From NCBI GenBank assembly GCA_947465645.1, contig CANIBQ010000027.1:1-56750 (forward strand): a stretch of 56,750 nucleotides of DNA. Direction: 5' to 3'. The notes below the pieces were generated by a model. The model saw only the letters and a program-made list of their open reading frames with translations. It did not search any database and was not told the origin of the DNA. This DNA comes from Acidobacteriota bacterium. Its GTDB lineage: Bacteria; Acidobacteriota; Vicinamibacteria; Vicinamibacterales; UBA2999. Below are positions 24,575 to 32,653 of this stretch, in pieces; within the stretch, counting starts at the first letter, position 1; every line of letters begins with the position of its first letter. Made by a program: the position numbers and the translations under genes.

Positions 24575-25144
24575 TTACCCGCGCCTCCATTGGTTGCCGA
24601 CCCATTTGTAGCCCCGCACCCGGCCAGTCGAGCCTTGCACGGTGACCGCGCGATAGGACAGGTTCTGGCCGGGAATCGCCAGGAACACGGTGCCGTTCAC
24701 CGGTGCGCCCCCGGTATCGATGAGCGCGCCTTCGGTATTGAACCTGATGGCGACCGCCGCCCCGAAGCTGGTGGCGCTGCCGGCGCCGAACGCGTCGGGC
24801 GTATCGGCGATCCCGCCGATGAGTTGGTACTGCACGCCCGACTCGAACGCCACGTCGCGCAGGACCGTCGTCTGTCCCGCAGCCAACTCGATCCGCTCGA
24901 TCTGGATTCGATTCGTTCCGACGAAATTGATCTGCATCCGGCGGCGCTGGGCAATCGCCATCTCGCGGGCGGTGTTCATCTCCGCCATGACCGAGCGCAT
25001 CGCGCCGTCGCCCAGCAACCCCGGACGAACGGAACCCATTTGAAAGGTCGCCATCGCGCCAAGAATCCCGATCACGCAGACCACCAGCATCATCTCGATG
25101 AGCGAAAAGCCGCCCACCGACGCGATTCTGGATTCATTGCGCAT
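24575..25144 (-). CDS. FimT/GspH-like minor prepilin
   Basis: The 189-residue product has the leader SVGG|FSLIEMMLVVCVIGILGAM and a GspH/FimT-type body (MAEMNTAREMAIAQRRRMQINF, then a beta-rich C-terminus). ATG at 25144 gives a 19-residue leader; ATG at 25177 is a second possibility, and neither has a good ribosome-binding site. It is the first gene of the first minor-pilin set. A weak sigma-54-like match (TGG at -24, TTGC at -12) lies at 25161-25177 on the minus strand, and an alternative TACAAT box lies near 25220. Confidence 0.8.
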   Translation of the reverse strand: MRNESRIASVGGFSLIEMMLVVCVIGILGAMATFQMGSVRPGLLGDGAMRSVMAEMNTAREMAIAQRRRMQINFVGTNRIQIERIELAAGQTTVLRDVAFESGVQYQLIGGIADTPDAFGAGSATSFGAAVAIRFNTEGALIDTGGAPVNGTVFLAIPGQNLSYRAVTVQGSTGRVRGYKWVGNQWRRG

Positions 25145-25302
25145 GACGCCGACAGTGGAGGGCAATACGCGGACCATTCTGGGATGTACGCTTGAGATGA
25201 GGTATCTGATTGTACAGGGGCGGTTTATTGAAATCACCGACCTGTAGCCGATTCGTCAACGCCCAATTTGGTGCGCGGATCTACCGGTTTCGTAATCGCC
25301 CC

Positions 25303-26553
25303 TCACGGCCCCGCCAGCGGGAACGTCACGTCAAAACGGGCACCCCCGAGGGACGAGGCACCCGTCACGATTCGGCCGTTATGCGTCACCACCACCTTCT
25401 GGACGATCGCCAGTCCCAGGCCGGTGCCCTGCGCCTTCGTCGTGAAGAACGGGCGGAACACGCGATCTCGCACCGAGGGGTCGATTCCGGAGCCGTTGTC
25501 ATCGACGAAGAACCGGCACACCCCTTCCTTCGCATCGGTCCTGCCTTCGACCAGCACAAACGGGACGCGCCCGCCCGGGCAGGCTTCGACGCCGTTGCGT
25601 ATCAGGTTCACCACCATCTGGCGCAGCAGCACTTCGTCACCGTCGATGGTGCCAAACTGGCCGCGCACGCTGATCTGCGCCTGCGGGGCGTCGTGCGCAA
25701 CGTCTTCGGCCGCGCCTTCCACGAGCACGCCGAGATCGACCGGCATCAGCGTGATCTGGTCGGGACGCGCGAAGTTGAGAAAGTTCGTGACGATGCGCCC
25801 CAGCGACTCCGTTTCCTGGCGCATGGCTTCGACATACGGACGGTACGCCGCGGGAAGCGACTGAGGGTCGATCAGGCGTGAGTAGCCATGGATGGTGGCA
25901 AGCCCGTTTCGAAACTCATGCGCGATCCCGGCCGTGAGTTCACCGAGCCGCGCGAGCGTTTCCTTGAGCCGCAACTGCTCTTCCAGTTCCACGACATTGG
26001 TCAGGTCGGAAAACAGGCAGATGACGCCGCGGCTCTCCTCGAATGCGCCAAGCGGCGACACCGTCACGCCGTAATGAGACGACCGCTCGGTGCCCAGCAC
26101 CTGTACCGCGCGCCGGACGATGGCGGTCTTCGTCGTCAGGCATTCGGTGAGCACGTCGACCAGCGGCGGAGCGCCGGCAAGGAGCGCCCGGTAATCCGTT
26201 CCTGCGGCGTCACCGGTGATGCCGAGCAGACGCCGTCCGGCGGGGTTGAGGATTTCCACGCGGCCGCTGCGGTCGACAACCAGCAGCCCGGCGGTCAGGC
26301 TTTCGACGATCTGCCCGCTCAACTGCTCCGATGCGACGGCCCGCGCGCTCATCGCCTGCTCCTGTGCCTTGAGCCGTCCGACCGCGTCCTGCAAGGCCGA
26401 CGAGAGGAGCGCTGTCTCCGAGCCGGTCGGGCGGAGATGCCGTTTCGTGTCTTTGGCTGCGGACGCAAACCGCAGCACCGCGAAGCTCAACACCGCGACG
26501 AGCACGGCGATAAACGCCGTCAGTCCAAGCAGCGCGAGCCCGTACTGATTCAT
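25303..26553 (-). CDS. NtrB-type PAS histidine kinase (second pair)
   Basis: The 416-residue kinase has one N-terminal membrane helix (MNQYGLALLGLTAFIAVLVA), a PAS domain (about 85-200), a HisKA domain with the phosphorylated His in AGIAHEFRNGLATI, and an ATPase domain (DNGSGIDPSVRDRVF, GTGLGLAIVQKVV). The H-box and overall form are those of kinases paired with NtrC-type regulators. Its ATG overlaps the pilD stop by four bases, so the frame's longer N-terminal extension is not used. The matching regulator is probably the orphan NtrC-type gene at 16126, since PilR already has PilS as neighbour. The signal is unknown. Confidence 0.9.
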   Translation of the reverse strand: MNQYGLALLGLTAFIAVLVAVLSFAVLRFASAAKDTKRHLRPTGSETALLSSALQDAVGRLKAQEQAMSARAVASEQLSGQIVESLTAGLLVVDRSGRVEILNPAGRRLLGITGDAAGTDYRALLAGAPPLVDVLTECLTTKTAIVRRAVQVLGTERSSHYGVTVSPLGAFEESRGVICLFSDLTNVVELEEQLRLKETLARLGELTAGIAHEFRNGLATIHGYSRLIDPQSLPAAYRPYVEAMRQETESLGRIVTNFLNFARPDQITLMPVDLGVLVEGAAEDVAHDAPQAQISVRGQFGTIDGDEVLLRQMVVNLIRNGVEACPGGRVPFVLVEGRTDAKEGVCRFFVDDNGSGIDPSVRDRVFRPFFTTKAQGTGLGLAIVQKVVVTHNGRIVTGASSLGGARFDVTFPLAGP

Positions 26554-27320
26554 CTGTAGAAGGCCAGATACCAGTCGAGAAACGCATCTCCCGCCACCGC
26601 GGCGACGAGCGCGCCGACGGCGAGAAACGTCCCGAACGGCAGCGCGGCCTTCATGTCGCCCCGGCGTGAGATCAGCAGGCCGATGCCAACGACAGACCCG
26701 GCGAAAGATGCGAGCACCAGCGTGACGAGCATCAGCGGCCATCCAAGAAACGCGCCGATCATCGCCAGCATCTTCACGTCTCCCATGCCGAGACCCTCAT
26801 ATCCCCGGATGCGGTAGAAGCCTTCTCCGATCGCAAAGAGGACGCCTCCGCCGGCAATCAGCCCGATCAGGGACGACAACCACCCGGGAGGCAGGAAGAG
26901 GCTGATGAGGAATCCGATGACGACGCCAGGCAGCGTGATCACGTTGGGCAGGATTCGGTGGTGAAGGTCGATCGCAAACAACACGATCATCGCGCAGGCG
27001 AACAAGAGCCGGGCCGCGAGCAACGGAGTCCACCCGTAGATGAAGTAGCCGCTCACGAACACCGCGGCCGCTATCGCTTCGACCAGCGGATACTGCACGC
27101 CGATGCGCGCGCGGCAGGTGCGGCAGCGTCCGCCGAGGGCGATCCAGCCCAGGACAGGAATGTTCTCGAACCAGCGCAGCGATCTGCCGCAGGACGGGCA
27201 GTGCGAGGCGGGGTACATCAGCGACTCGTGCCGCGGGAGCCGGTAGATGCAGACGTTGAGGAAGCTGCCGACCGCCAGCCCCATCGCCAGGAGGAAGACG
27301 ACGATCACGGTATCCATCAT
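26550..27320 (-). CDS. pilD: Prepilin peptidase / N-methyltransferase
   Basis: The 256-residue membrane enzyme cleaves type III leaders and methylates the new N-terminus. The zinc-type tetracysteine region is present (CPSCGRSLRWFENIPVLGW, then CRTCRARIG). So are the two catalytic Asp segments (FAIDLHHRILPN and GLGMGDVKMLAMIGA) and about seven membrane helices. ATG at 27320 overlaps the TPR gene stop by four bases, and the kinase gene overlaps its end, so TPR-pilD-kinase are tightly coupled. Its substrates would be the three PilA-like and the five minor prepilins of this island. Confidence 0.95.
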   Translation of the reverse strand: MMDTVIVVFLLAMGLAVGSFLNVCIYRLPRHESLMYPASHCPSCGRSLRWFENIPVLGWIALGGRCRTCRARIGVQYPLVEAIAAAVFVSGYFIYGWTPLLAARLLFACAMIVLFAIDLHHRILPNVITLPGVVIGFLISLFLPPGWLSSLIGLIAGGGVLFAIGEGFYRIRGYEGLGMGDVKMLAMIGAFLGWPLMLVTLVLASFAGSVVGIGLLISRRGDMKAALPFGTFLAVGALVAAVAGDAFLDWYLAFYR

Positions 27321-28201
27321 CCGCGCGGCTGCTCGCGAGAGGGAAGCGGGTTCAACGGCGACCGCTCGGAGAGCGTGACGGCTCCCGATGTGGGGTTGAG
27401 TTGGTACTCGTACCGCTCGGGATCGACGGGAAGTCCGCGCAGGTATCCGGCGCGAACCAGATCCAGCCACGTGCGAGGCGGCGACCCCGCGCGCTGCGCG
27501 TACAGACCCACCACCCGTTCGAGAGTGTCGATCTGGTCCATGGCATCGAGCTGCGACAGCCGGAAGCGCGCCTGCGCCGTGATCCATTCCGCATCGGCGG
27601 AATTGAGCAGCTCCTGCCAGAGCCGCCGGGAGCTTTCACGGTTGCCACCCTGCGCCAGGGTGACCGCGGCGAGCGCCGGCAGCCAGTTGGGTGCACCGGG
27701 CATCGCGCCGGCGCGGGTGAACCACTCGGCTGCCTGCGGGTAGTCCTTGCGCCACCAGTAGTGGACGAAGCCGATGTCCTGAGCGAACTCCCATTTTCCG
27801 GGCTGCTGCGCGAGGCCTTTCTGAAGCAGCACGATCGCCTGGTCTGGGCGCCCGGCCCCGCCCGGGTAGTCCTCCGCCAGGAAGATCGCGCCGAATCTGT
27901 ACGCGATATTGAAACGCGGGTCGAGCGACGTCGCGAGATCGAGCAGCGGCAGCAGCAGGTCGTAGCGCTTCCCCTCCGCCTTCGACAGCTTCGTCTGTCC
28001 GAAGTGCTGAACGGCACGAATCCAGTAGACATCGGCGATGAGCGAATCGTACGAAAGCGCTGCGCGCGTCATGAAATCAGGCGACCGCACGTACAACAGG
28101 TTTTCGGTCGCCGGCGACGCCAGGGGCGCCTGCTGTTCGCGTACAGCCTGCAGGCCGACGGCGGCGGCGAGCAGAATGACCAGGGTCAGCGCGGTCCTCA
28201 C
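27317..28201 (-). CDS. TPR-like periplasmic protein in the pilus cluster (PilG position)
   Basis: The 294-residue protein starts with GTG overlapping the ABC permease stop. It has an N-terminal hydrophobic signal or anchor (TALTLVILLAAAVGLQAV). A helical repeat region follows with TPR-like units (IAYRFGAIFLAEDYPG, WEFAQDIGFVHYWWRKDYPQAAEWF). In gene order it takes the place next to the ABC pair and pilD that the accessory gene pilG/pilI occupies in Myxococcus. That is a synteny argument only. It probably works with the ABC transporter in the envelope. Confidence 0.7.
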   Translation of the reverse strand: MRTALTLVILLAAAVGLQAVREQQAPLASPATENLLYVRSPDFMTRAALSYDSLIADVYWIRAVQHFGQTKLSKAEGKRYDLLLPLLDLATSLDPRFNIAYRFGAIFLAEDYPGGAGRPDQAIVLLQKGLAQQPGKWEFAQDIGFVHYWWRKDYPQAAEWFTRAGAMPGAPNWLPALAAVTLAQGGNRESSRRLWQELLNSADAEWITAQARFRLSQLDAMDQIDTLERVVGLYAQRAGSPPRTWLDLVRAGYLRGLPVDPERYEYQLNPTSGAVTLSERSPLNPLPSREQPRG

Positions 28202-29004
28202 TTGAAATCCCTTCGCGCGAAGATGGCGACGGCGCCAGTCAGGACGAGCGCCATGTACACCGCTCCGTAGAGCATCGACAGGCCGATGTAGGACGCCGCG
28301 ACATGCTGGCCGTGCACCACCTGCGCCTTGATGTCGAACGCGTCGAAGTTGGGCAGCACGTAGTAGAGGCCGCGCGCCAGCCAGGCCGCCGCCCTCGATT
28401 CGAGCACGTTCTCGAAGTTGCGAAGATCCGCGTTGAAATGACCGATTACCCACAGCCCGAGCGTCAACACCGCCGACAGGAACGGGCTGGAGAACGTCGA
28501 AAAGAAGAGGGCGATCGCCGTGACGAGCATCAGCTCGACGAAGATGAGCGCAATCGCCGCCAGCAGCGCTGGATCCATCGGCGGCGCTTCCCAGGCCTGG
28601 CGGGCGAGCGCATCCACGCCCCACCCCTGGTATGCGAGCACCGCGTAGAATGCCGCCGTCATCACGCAGACGTTGACGAGCAGAGTCAGCATCAGTCCGG
28701 CGTACTTGCCAAGGATGAACTCCCATCGGCGAATGGGCTTCGTGAGCAGCCCGTAAATGCTGCGCCGCTCGACTTCCTTCCAGACCAGTCCAATGCCGAT
28801 GAAGACAGCGATGAAAAGGCCGAACGTGGCGATCGACGCGAGGCCGAGATCCTTGATGATCTTGAGATCCTGTCCGGCGGTGAGCTGCCCCAGGAGATAC
28901 GACACCGCGATGAGGATCACCGCGAACGCGACGATGCTGTAGAGCACCTTGTCGCGCACCGACTCCTTGAAGACGTTCACCGCGATGTGGCCGACCGCGC
29001 GCAT
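28198..29004 (-). CDS. ABC-2 type transporter permease (PilI-like position)
   Basis: The 268-residue membrane protein has about six helices and the ABC-2/NosY-type pattern (HIAVNVFKESVRDKVLYSIV at the start, then LLTKPIRRWEFILGKYAG). It follows the ATPase gene by three bases and overlaps the TPR gene by four, so the three form one unit. In Myxococcus an ABC ATPase/permease pair between pilA and pilD is required for pilus formation. By position this pair is the counterpart. The transported substrate is unknown. Confidence 0.82.
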   Translation of the reverse strand: MRAVGHIAVNVFKESVRDKVLYSIVAFAVILIAVSYLLGQLTAGQDLKIIKDLGLASIATFGLFIAVFIGIGLVWKEVERRSIYGLLTKPIRRWEFILGKYAGLMLTLLVNVCVMTAAFYAVLAYQGWGVDALARQAWEAPPMDPALLAAIALIFVELMLVTAIALFFSTFSSPFLSAVLTLGLWVIGHFNADLRNFENVLESRAAAWLARGLYYVLPNFDAFDIKAQVVHGQHVAASYIGLSMLYGAVYMALVLTGAVAIFARRDFK

Positions 29005-29007
29005 CGC

Positions 29008-29976
29008 CTAGCCTCGCGCGCCCTCGAGGCCGCGTGCCGCCGGCGCGGCGGCCACCTCGCGAACGAAGACGTCTTCGAGCGTGTCGCGCAGCGGATTCAG
29101 CGAGACGAGCGCCGCGCCGGTGGCGACGAGCTCCGCGAGCAGGCGCTCCGGCGGCACGGTCAACGGCAGATCGAGCGCATACCGCTCGGGCCCCAGACGC
29201 GTCGCCCCGAGGACGCCGGCGGAACTCCGCACGCGCTCCAGGGCGGCATCCGTCAGCCCGCTGACGACCAGCTCCCATCCGCGAATCCTGAACGCCAGCA
29301 TGTCCGAAAGACGGCCCTCCGAGACGAGCCGGCCGTTGGCGAGAATCGCCACGCGGCTGCACAACGCCTCAGCGTCGGAGAGGACGTGCGAGCTGAAGAA
29401 CACCGTGCAGCCGCGATCGCGGAGCCGGAGAATCAGCTCGCGGATTTCGCGGCGGCCAAGCGGATCGAGTCCTGACATCGGCTCGTCGAGGAACACCACG
29501 TCCGGTTCGTTGATGAGCGCCTGCGCGATGCCCACCCGCTGCAGCATCCCTTTCGAGAACTTGCGGAGCGGCAAGCGCCGCTCGGCGGCGATGCCGACTG
29601 CATCGAGAAGCGCTGACGCCCGGCGCCGGCGCTCGGCAGGCGGGTGGCCGAAGAGCGCGCTGAAATACTCGAGCAGTTCCTCGGCGCTGAGGTAATCGTA
29701 GAAATAGGGGTTTTCGGGAAGATAGCCGATGCGCCGTTTGACCTCGACGTCGCCGACCGGGCGGCCGAGGATCTCGGCGCGGCCCGACGTCGGGTAGATC
29801 AGCTGCATCAGCAGCTTCAGCGTGGTGGTCTTGCCAGCGCCGTTGGGACCGAGACAGCCGAAGACTTCGCCGACACCGACCTGAAGTGTGAGATCTTCGA
29901 GCGCAAGATAGGGACGCGGGCGCCAGAAGCCGACGGAAAAGTGCTTGGTCAGTCCTTCCGTGCTAATCGCATCCAT
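29008..29976 (-). CDS. ABC transporter ATP-binding protein (PilH-like position)
   Basis: The 322-residue ATPase has Walker [11 protein letters not shown], a Q-loop region, the signature [10 protein letters not shown] in place of LSGGQ, Walker [14 protein letters not shown] and the H-loop FFSSHVLSD. This is the CcmA/NatA-like subclass with a C-terminal regulatory domain. It energises the adjacent permease. Its place between the pilins and pilD matches the Myxococcus PilH ATPase, so a role in pilus export or envelope assembly is likely but inferred. Confidence 0.88.
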   Translation of the reverse strand: MDAISTEGLTKHFSVGFWRPRPYLALEDLTLQVGVGEVFGCLGPNGAGKTTTLKLLMQLIYPTSGRAEILGRPVGDVEVKRRIGYLPENPYFYDYLSAEELLEYFSALFGHPPAERRRRASALLDAVGIAAERRLPLRKFSKGMLQRVGIAQALINEPDVVFLDEPMSGLDPLGRREIRELILRLRDRGCTVFFSSHVLSDAEALCSRVAILANGRLVSEGRLSDMLAFRIRGWELVVSGLTDAALERVRSSAGVLGATRLGPERYALDLPLTVPPERLLAELVATGAALVSLNPLRDTLEDVFVREVAAAPAARGLEGARG

Positions 29977-29984
29977 AGGGACAG

Positions 29985-30056
29985 CGCAGCCAGGGCCAGG
30001 CCTCAGGAATCAGGGCTGCACCGAGGCCTGAGGCTTGACGCCTGAGGCTTTCTGAA
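29985..30056. repeat. GCCTGAGG-type repeat at the VKOR gene end
   Basis: CCAGGGCCAGGCCTCAGGAA is followed by GAGGCCTGAGGC and GACGCCTGAGGC, partly inverted to each other. The right half is translated as the last residues (KASGVKPQASVQP) of the VKOR-thioredoxin protein. A related start, GGCCCAGGGCCCAGGCCTCAG, occurs at 451-471 after pnp. Confidence 0.6.
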
Positions 30057-31242
30057 GCTCGTGCGCGATCGCGGCATCGAAGTAGATGGGCCGCAGGGTC
30101 GCGTTGATCTTGATGCCGTTGATGTAGAAGGTCGGCGTGCCCTGGATGCCGAGCGTCTGTCCCATTTTCGACTCGGCCCGAATCTGTTCGAGCACCTTCG
30201 GGTACTGCGCGTCGAAGTCCGTCACCTGCCCGATATCACGCGCGGCCTTCTTCACTACGTCAGGCGTCATCGTCGACTGGTTCGTGAACAGCCAGTCTTC
30301 CATTTGCTCGGCGCGATCGTGCGCGCGCGCCATTCTCACCGCGGCCGCAGCCTCGCATGCCGACGGATGGATGTTCGCGACGCCGCACTCGGCTTCGAGC
30401 GGGAAGTCCACGTTGATGAATTTCACGTCGTTCGGAGCGGCCTGCCGGTACTTGTCCATCACCCACTTGTATTCGAGGTACGCCTGGCGGCAGGCCGGGC
30501 ACTGGAAATCGTTGAACTTGACGACCAGGACCTTGGCACCCTCATTGGGCACCGGCAGGTCGGCGTGGGGCTGCGCGTCGAGCCACGCGGTGAACTGGGA
30601 GAGCTCTTCACCCTGGAGCATCTCGGTCGGCGCCGGCGGCGCCACCACGGCCTCGGGCGCTGCCGCGACGGCCTCGCCGCGGGGAAAGAAAGCGATCAGC
30701 GAGATCGACCCGACAATCCACACGGCAGCCAGCGTGGCGGCCACGGGGCTGCGCATCATACCGGCAATGTCGCGACTCAAGCGGCCGGGCAGCGCGGCCA
30801 GGGAAACCGACGCCGCCGCGCCCGACACGATGAAGATGCCAATCACGCTGACGTACATGGTCAGACAGAGCGGACAGGCCTTCTGCAGGATGACGAAGGA
30901 CGCGTAGCCCAGATAGAGGACGGCTGAGAGGGCGACCGTCGCAAGGAGGAAGACATAGCCAGCCGCCGCCGAAGCCTCCGGCGAGCGTGCACCCATGCCG
31001 CGCCACGCGAGCAGCATCACGAGCGCCGACCAGATGGCTCCGCCCGACGCCACCGGCACGCCGAACATCGTCGCGTACTGGCTTTGCAGGACGGCTTCGC
31101 AACTGACCGTCTCGGTGACGTCACAGAAGCTCGTGTAATTTGGGTCCTGAGTCATCTGGTAGTGGACGTACAAGGACGACACCGAGGTTGCCAGAGCGGC
31201 CGCGGCCAGAATCAGAATGAGGGGGCGGGCATACGTCTTCAT
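30010..31242 (-). CDS. VKOR - thioredoxin fusion disulfide-forming protein
   Basis: The 410-residue protein joins a four-to-five-helix vitamin K epoxide reductase domain to a periplasmic DsbA/thioredoxin-like domain. The VKOR part has the active-site pair CPLC and loop cysteines in SFCDVTETVSCEAV. The thioredoxin part has the active site FQCPACRQ and the cis-Pro loop GTPTFYING. Such fusions make disulfides in exported proteins and pass electrons to quinone, replacing DsbA/DsbB. It lies directly between the pilins and the ABC genes. Each PilA-like protein here has two cysteines, so pilins are likely substrates. The last 13 residues are repeat-encoded. ATG at 31242 is used; GTG at 31245 is adjacent. 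Confidence 0.92.
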   Translation of the reverse strand: MKTYARPLILILAAAALATSVSSLYVHYQMTQDPNYTSFCDVTETVSCEAVLQSQYATMFGVPVASGGAIWSALVMLLAWRGMGARSPEASAAAGYVFLLATVALSAVLYLGYASFVILQKACPLCLTMYVSVIGIFIVSGAAASVSLAALPGRLSRDIAGMMRSPVAATLAAVWIVGSISLIAFFPRGEAVAAAPEAVVAPPAPTEMLQGEELSQFTAWLDAQPHADLPVPNEGAKVLVVKFNDFQCPACRQAYLEYKWVMDKYRQAAPNDVKFINVDFPLEAECGVANIHPSACEAAAAVRMARAHDRAEQMEDWLFTNQSTMTPDVVKKAARDIGQVTDFDAQYPKVLEQIRAESKMGQTLGIQGTPTFYINGIKINATLRPIYFDAAIAHELQKASGVKPQASVQP

Positions 31243-31289
31243 CACCGCCGAATCCTACAGAACCCGCCGGGAAAACACAAAGCGTGGGT

Positions 31290-31802
31290 TCATTGCAGAA
31301 CGCTGACGCTCCCGCCGGCGGTCAGGGGCGCCGTGAGCAACGCACCCGTCTGATCCTGGTAGATCGTCCCCTGCTGGTCGCTCCCGAACGAGCGCTGACC
31401 GGTCGACCCCATCGAGAGGGGCCTGGCCGTCACGAGGTAGCCGCCTCTCGAATCGGCGATCAGATTGCAGGTCGCGGCGGCCGCCAGTACGACGCCGCCT
31501 TCTCCCGTGTTCGCGATCAGATACCCGCTCTTGATGGGGGCCACATCGGGACTGACAAATGGCGCGCCGCCGGGAGGGGCCGTGAGCAGGGCGTTCAACG
31601 TCTCGGCGTATCCGCTGCCGCCGCAACTGGAGGCGAAGGCCGTCTGGCCGCTCGTCATCGAGCGGATCGACCCGATCGCAGATGCTTCGTTTCCCGACTG
31701 CCGCGCGCGCAGCAGGCCTGGGATGCCGATCGCCGCAATGATGCCGATGATCGTGACGACGATCAGCAGCTCGATCAGCGTAAATCCGTCATCGTCGTGC
31801 AT
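31290..31802 (-). CDS. Type IV pilin, PilA-like (copy 1)
   Basis: The 170-residue prepilin has a very short leader (MHDDDG) before FTLIELLIVVTIIGIIAAIG, with Glu5. The region after the helix matches the pilin encoded just upstream (GLLRARQSGNEASAIG, then GQRSFGSDQQGTIYQ), so the two are paralogues. Two cysteines (SSCGGSGY and ATCNLIAD) probably form the D-region disulfide. A strong terminator at 31835-31860 lies between the two genes, so this copy is expressed by read-through or from its own unseen promoter. The ribosome-binding site is weak. Confidence 0.88.
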   Translation of the reverse strand: MHDDDGFTLIELLIVVTIIGIIAAIGIPGLLRARQSGNEASAIGSIRSMTSGQTAFASSCGGSGYAETLNALLTAPPGGAPFVSPDVAPIKSGYLIANTGEGGVVLAAAATCNLIADSRGGYLVTARPLSMGSTGQRSFGSDQQGTIYQDQTGALLTAPLTAGGSVSVLQ

Positions 31803-31834
31803 CGGCACATCCGCTGTTACGAGCCCAAAGAAAA

Positions 31835-31860
31835 AGAGGTGCCCGTTGCCGGGCACCTCT
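31835..31860 (-). terminator. Intrinsic terminator after the main pilA gene
   Basis: An 11-bp perfect stem (AGAGGTGCCCG with CGGGCACCTCT) encloses a 4-base loop and is followed on the minus strand by TTTTTCTTT. It lies 32 bases past the pilA stop. It would give a short monocistronic pilA message and reduce expression of pilin copy 1. Confidence 0.9.
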
Positions 31861-31891
31861 GGCAGTGAAACACACCGAACGAGCGGGATGG

Positions 31892-32422
31892 CTACTGGAG
31901 AACCAGCGCGCCGGCCATGTCGATCGGAATGACGGCGCCCGTGTTGAGCTGGTAGATCGTGCCGCTGTTGTTGCTCGCGAACGAACGCTGGCCGCTGCTG
32001 CCCGGGGTGACGGGCTCAGAGTGCATGTAGTAGGTCGAGCGCGAGGGGCCGACGCCGTTGCACGTGCTCGCGACCACGAGCACGTCGATCGCACCCACGC
32101 CGTCGGCGAGGGTGTGGTTGTAACCGCTCTTGACGACCGGGGCGGCGCCCACGAGGTCCGGGCTGATGAACGCAACGCCGCCCGCCGGCGCGGTACCAAG
32201 CTGGGTGAGCGAGTTGGCGAAGCCGCCGCCGCCGCAGCTCGCCGCGAAGGTGGCCTGCGAGCTGTTCACGGCGCGGACGGTGCCGATCGCCGAAGCCTCA
32301 TTGCCCGACTGGCGGGCGCGCAGCAGGCCCGGCACGGCGATCGCGGCGATGATGCCGATGATCGCGACGACGATCAGCAGCTCGATTAGAGTGAAACCGT
32401 CATTTTTCTGTATTTTCTTCAA
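31892..32422 (-). CDS. pilA: Major type IV pilin PilA (copy 2)
   Basis: The 176-residue prepilin has the leader LKKIQKNDG before FTLIELLIVVAIIGIIAAIA, with Glu5. The start is TTG at 32422, chosen because GGAG stands seven bases before it and because it gives a normal short leader; no ATG fits. Two cysteines (ASCGGGGF and ASTCNGVG) suit the C-terminal disulfide loop. I call it the major pilin because it alone has a sigma-54 promoter with two upstream palindromes, a ribosome-binding site and its own strong terminator. PilS and PilR are encoded just upstream. Confidence 0.9.
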   Translation of the reverse strand: MKKIQKNDGFTLIELLIVVAIIGIIAAIAVPGLLRARQSGNEASAIGTVRAVNSSQATFAASCGGGGFANSLTQLGTAPAGGVAFISPDLVGAAPVVKSGYNHTLADGVGAIDVLVVASTCNGVGPSRSTYYMHSEPVTPGSSGQRSFASNNSGTIYQLNTGAVIPIDMAGALVLQ

Positions 32423-32502
32423 AGTCAGTCTCCTTCGGTGCGCGCGGTTCGCCAATCCAACGGCGCCTCACGGGCTTGGTTCAAGATGGACGATGGCCTT
32501 GC

Positions 32503-32519
32503 AGCAAACCGCTCGCCAA
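32503..32519 (-). promoter_or_regulatory. Sigma-54 promoter of pilA
   Basis: On the minus strand the site reads TTGGCGAGCGGTTTGCT, with GG at -24 and GC at -12 at the correct spacing. Transcription would start near 32492, giving a leader of about 70 bases. PilR-type regulators activate exactly this class of promoter. Confidence 0.78.
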
Positions 32520-32593
32520 GCGAGCAAGAATGGTTTAAGTAACTGTAACAATTGATGTTATGAACAATGACGCTGGGTGATGCGCCCAGCCGA

Positions 32594-32652
32594 CTGACAA
32601 AAGATGTCAGCGGAAGCTGCCTGAAATTGTCTCGGCTGACAGCGATTGTCAG
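32594..32652 (-). promoter_or_regulatory. Two identical palindromes upstream of pilA, candidate PilR sites
   Basis: CTGACA-AAAGA-TGTCAG (32594-32610) and CTGACA-GCGAT-TGTCAG (32636-32652) have the same arms and the same 5-base spacer. Their centres are 42 bp apart, four turns of B-DNA. They lie 75-150 bases upstream of the -24 box, where enhancer-binding activators sit. Confidence 0.7.
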
Positions 32653-32653
32653 T

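Noticed and set aside
25161..25177. A sigma-54 promoter for the FimT-like gene
   Set aside because: Only the GG and TTGC parts fit. Several other consensus bases are wrong and no paired upstream palindromes are visible, so it is mentioned only as a weak possibility.
28203..29362. An N-terminal extension of the TPR protein frame upstream of GTG 28201
   Set aside because: It overlaps the ABC permease and ATPase genes in another frame and has a random Arg/Gly-rich composition.
32423..32492. A cyclic-di-GMP riboswitch in the pilA leader
   Set aside because: The leader has none of the conserved GEMM sequence blocks and is only about 70 bases long.
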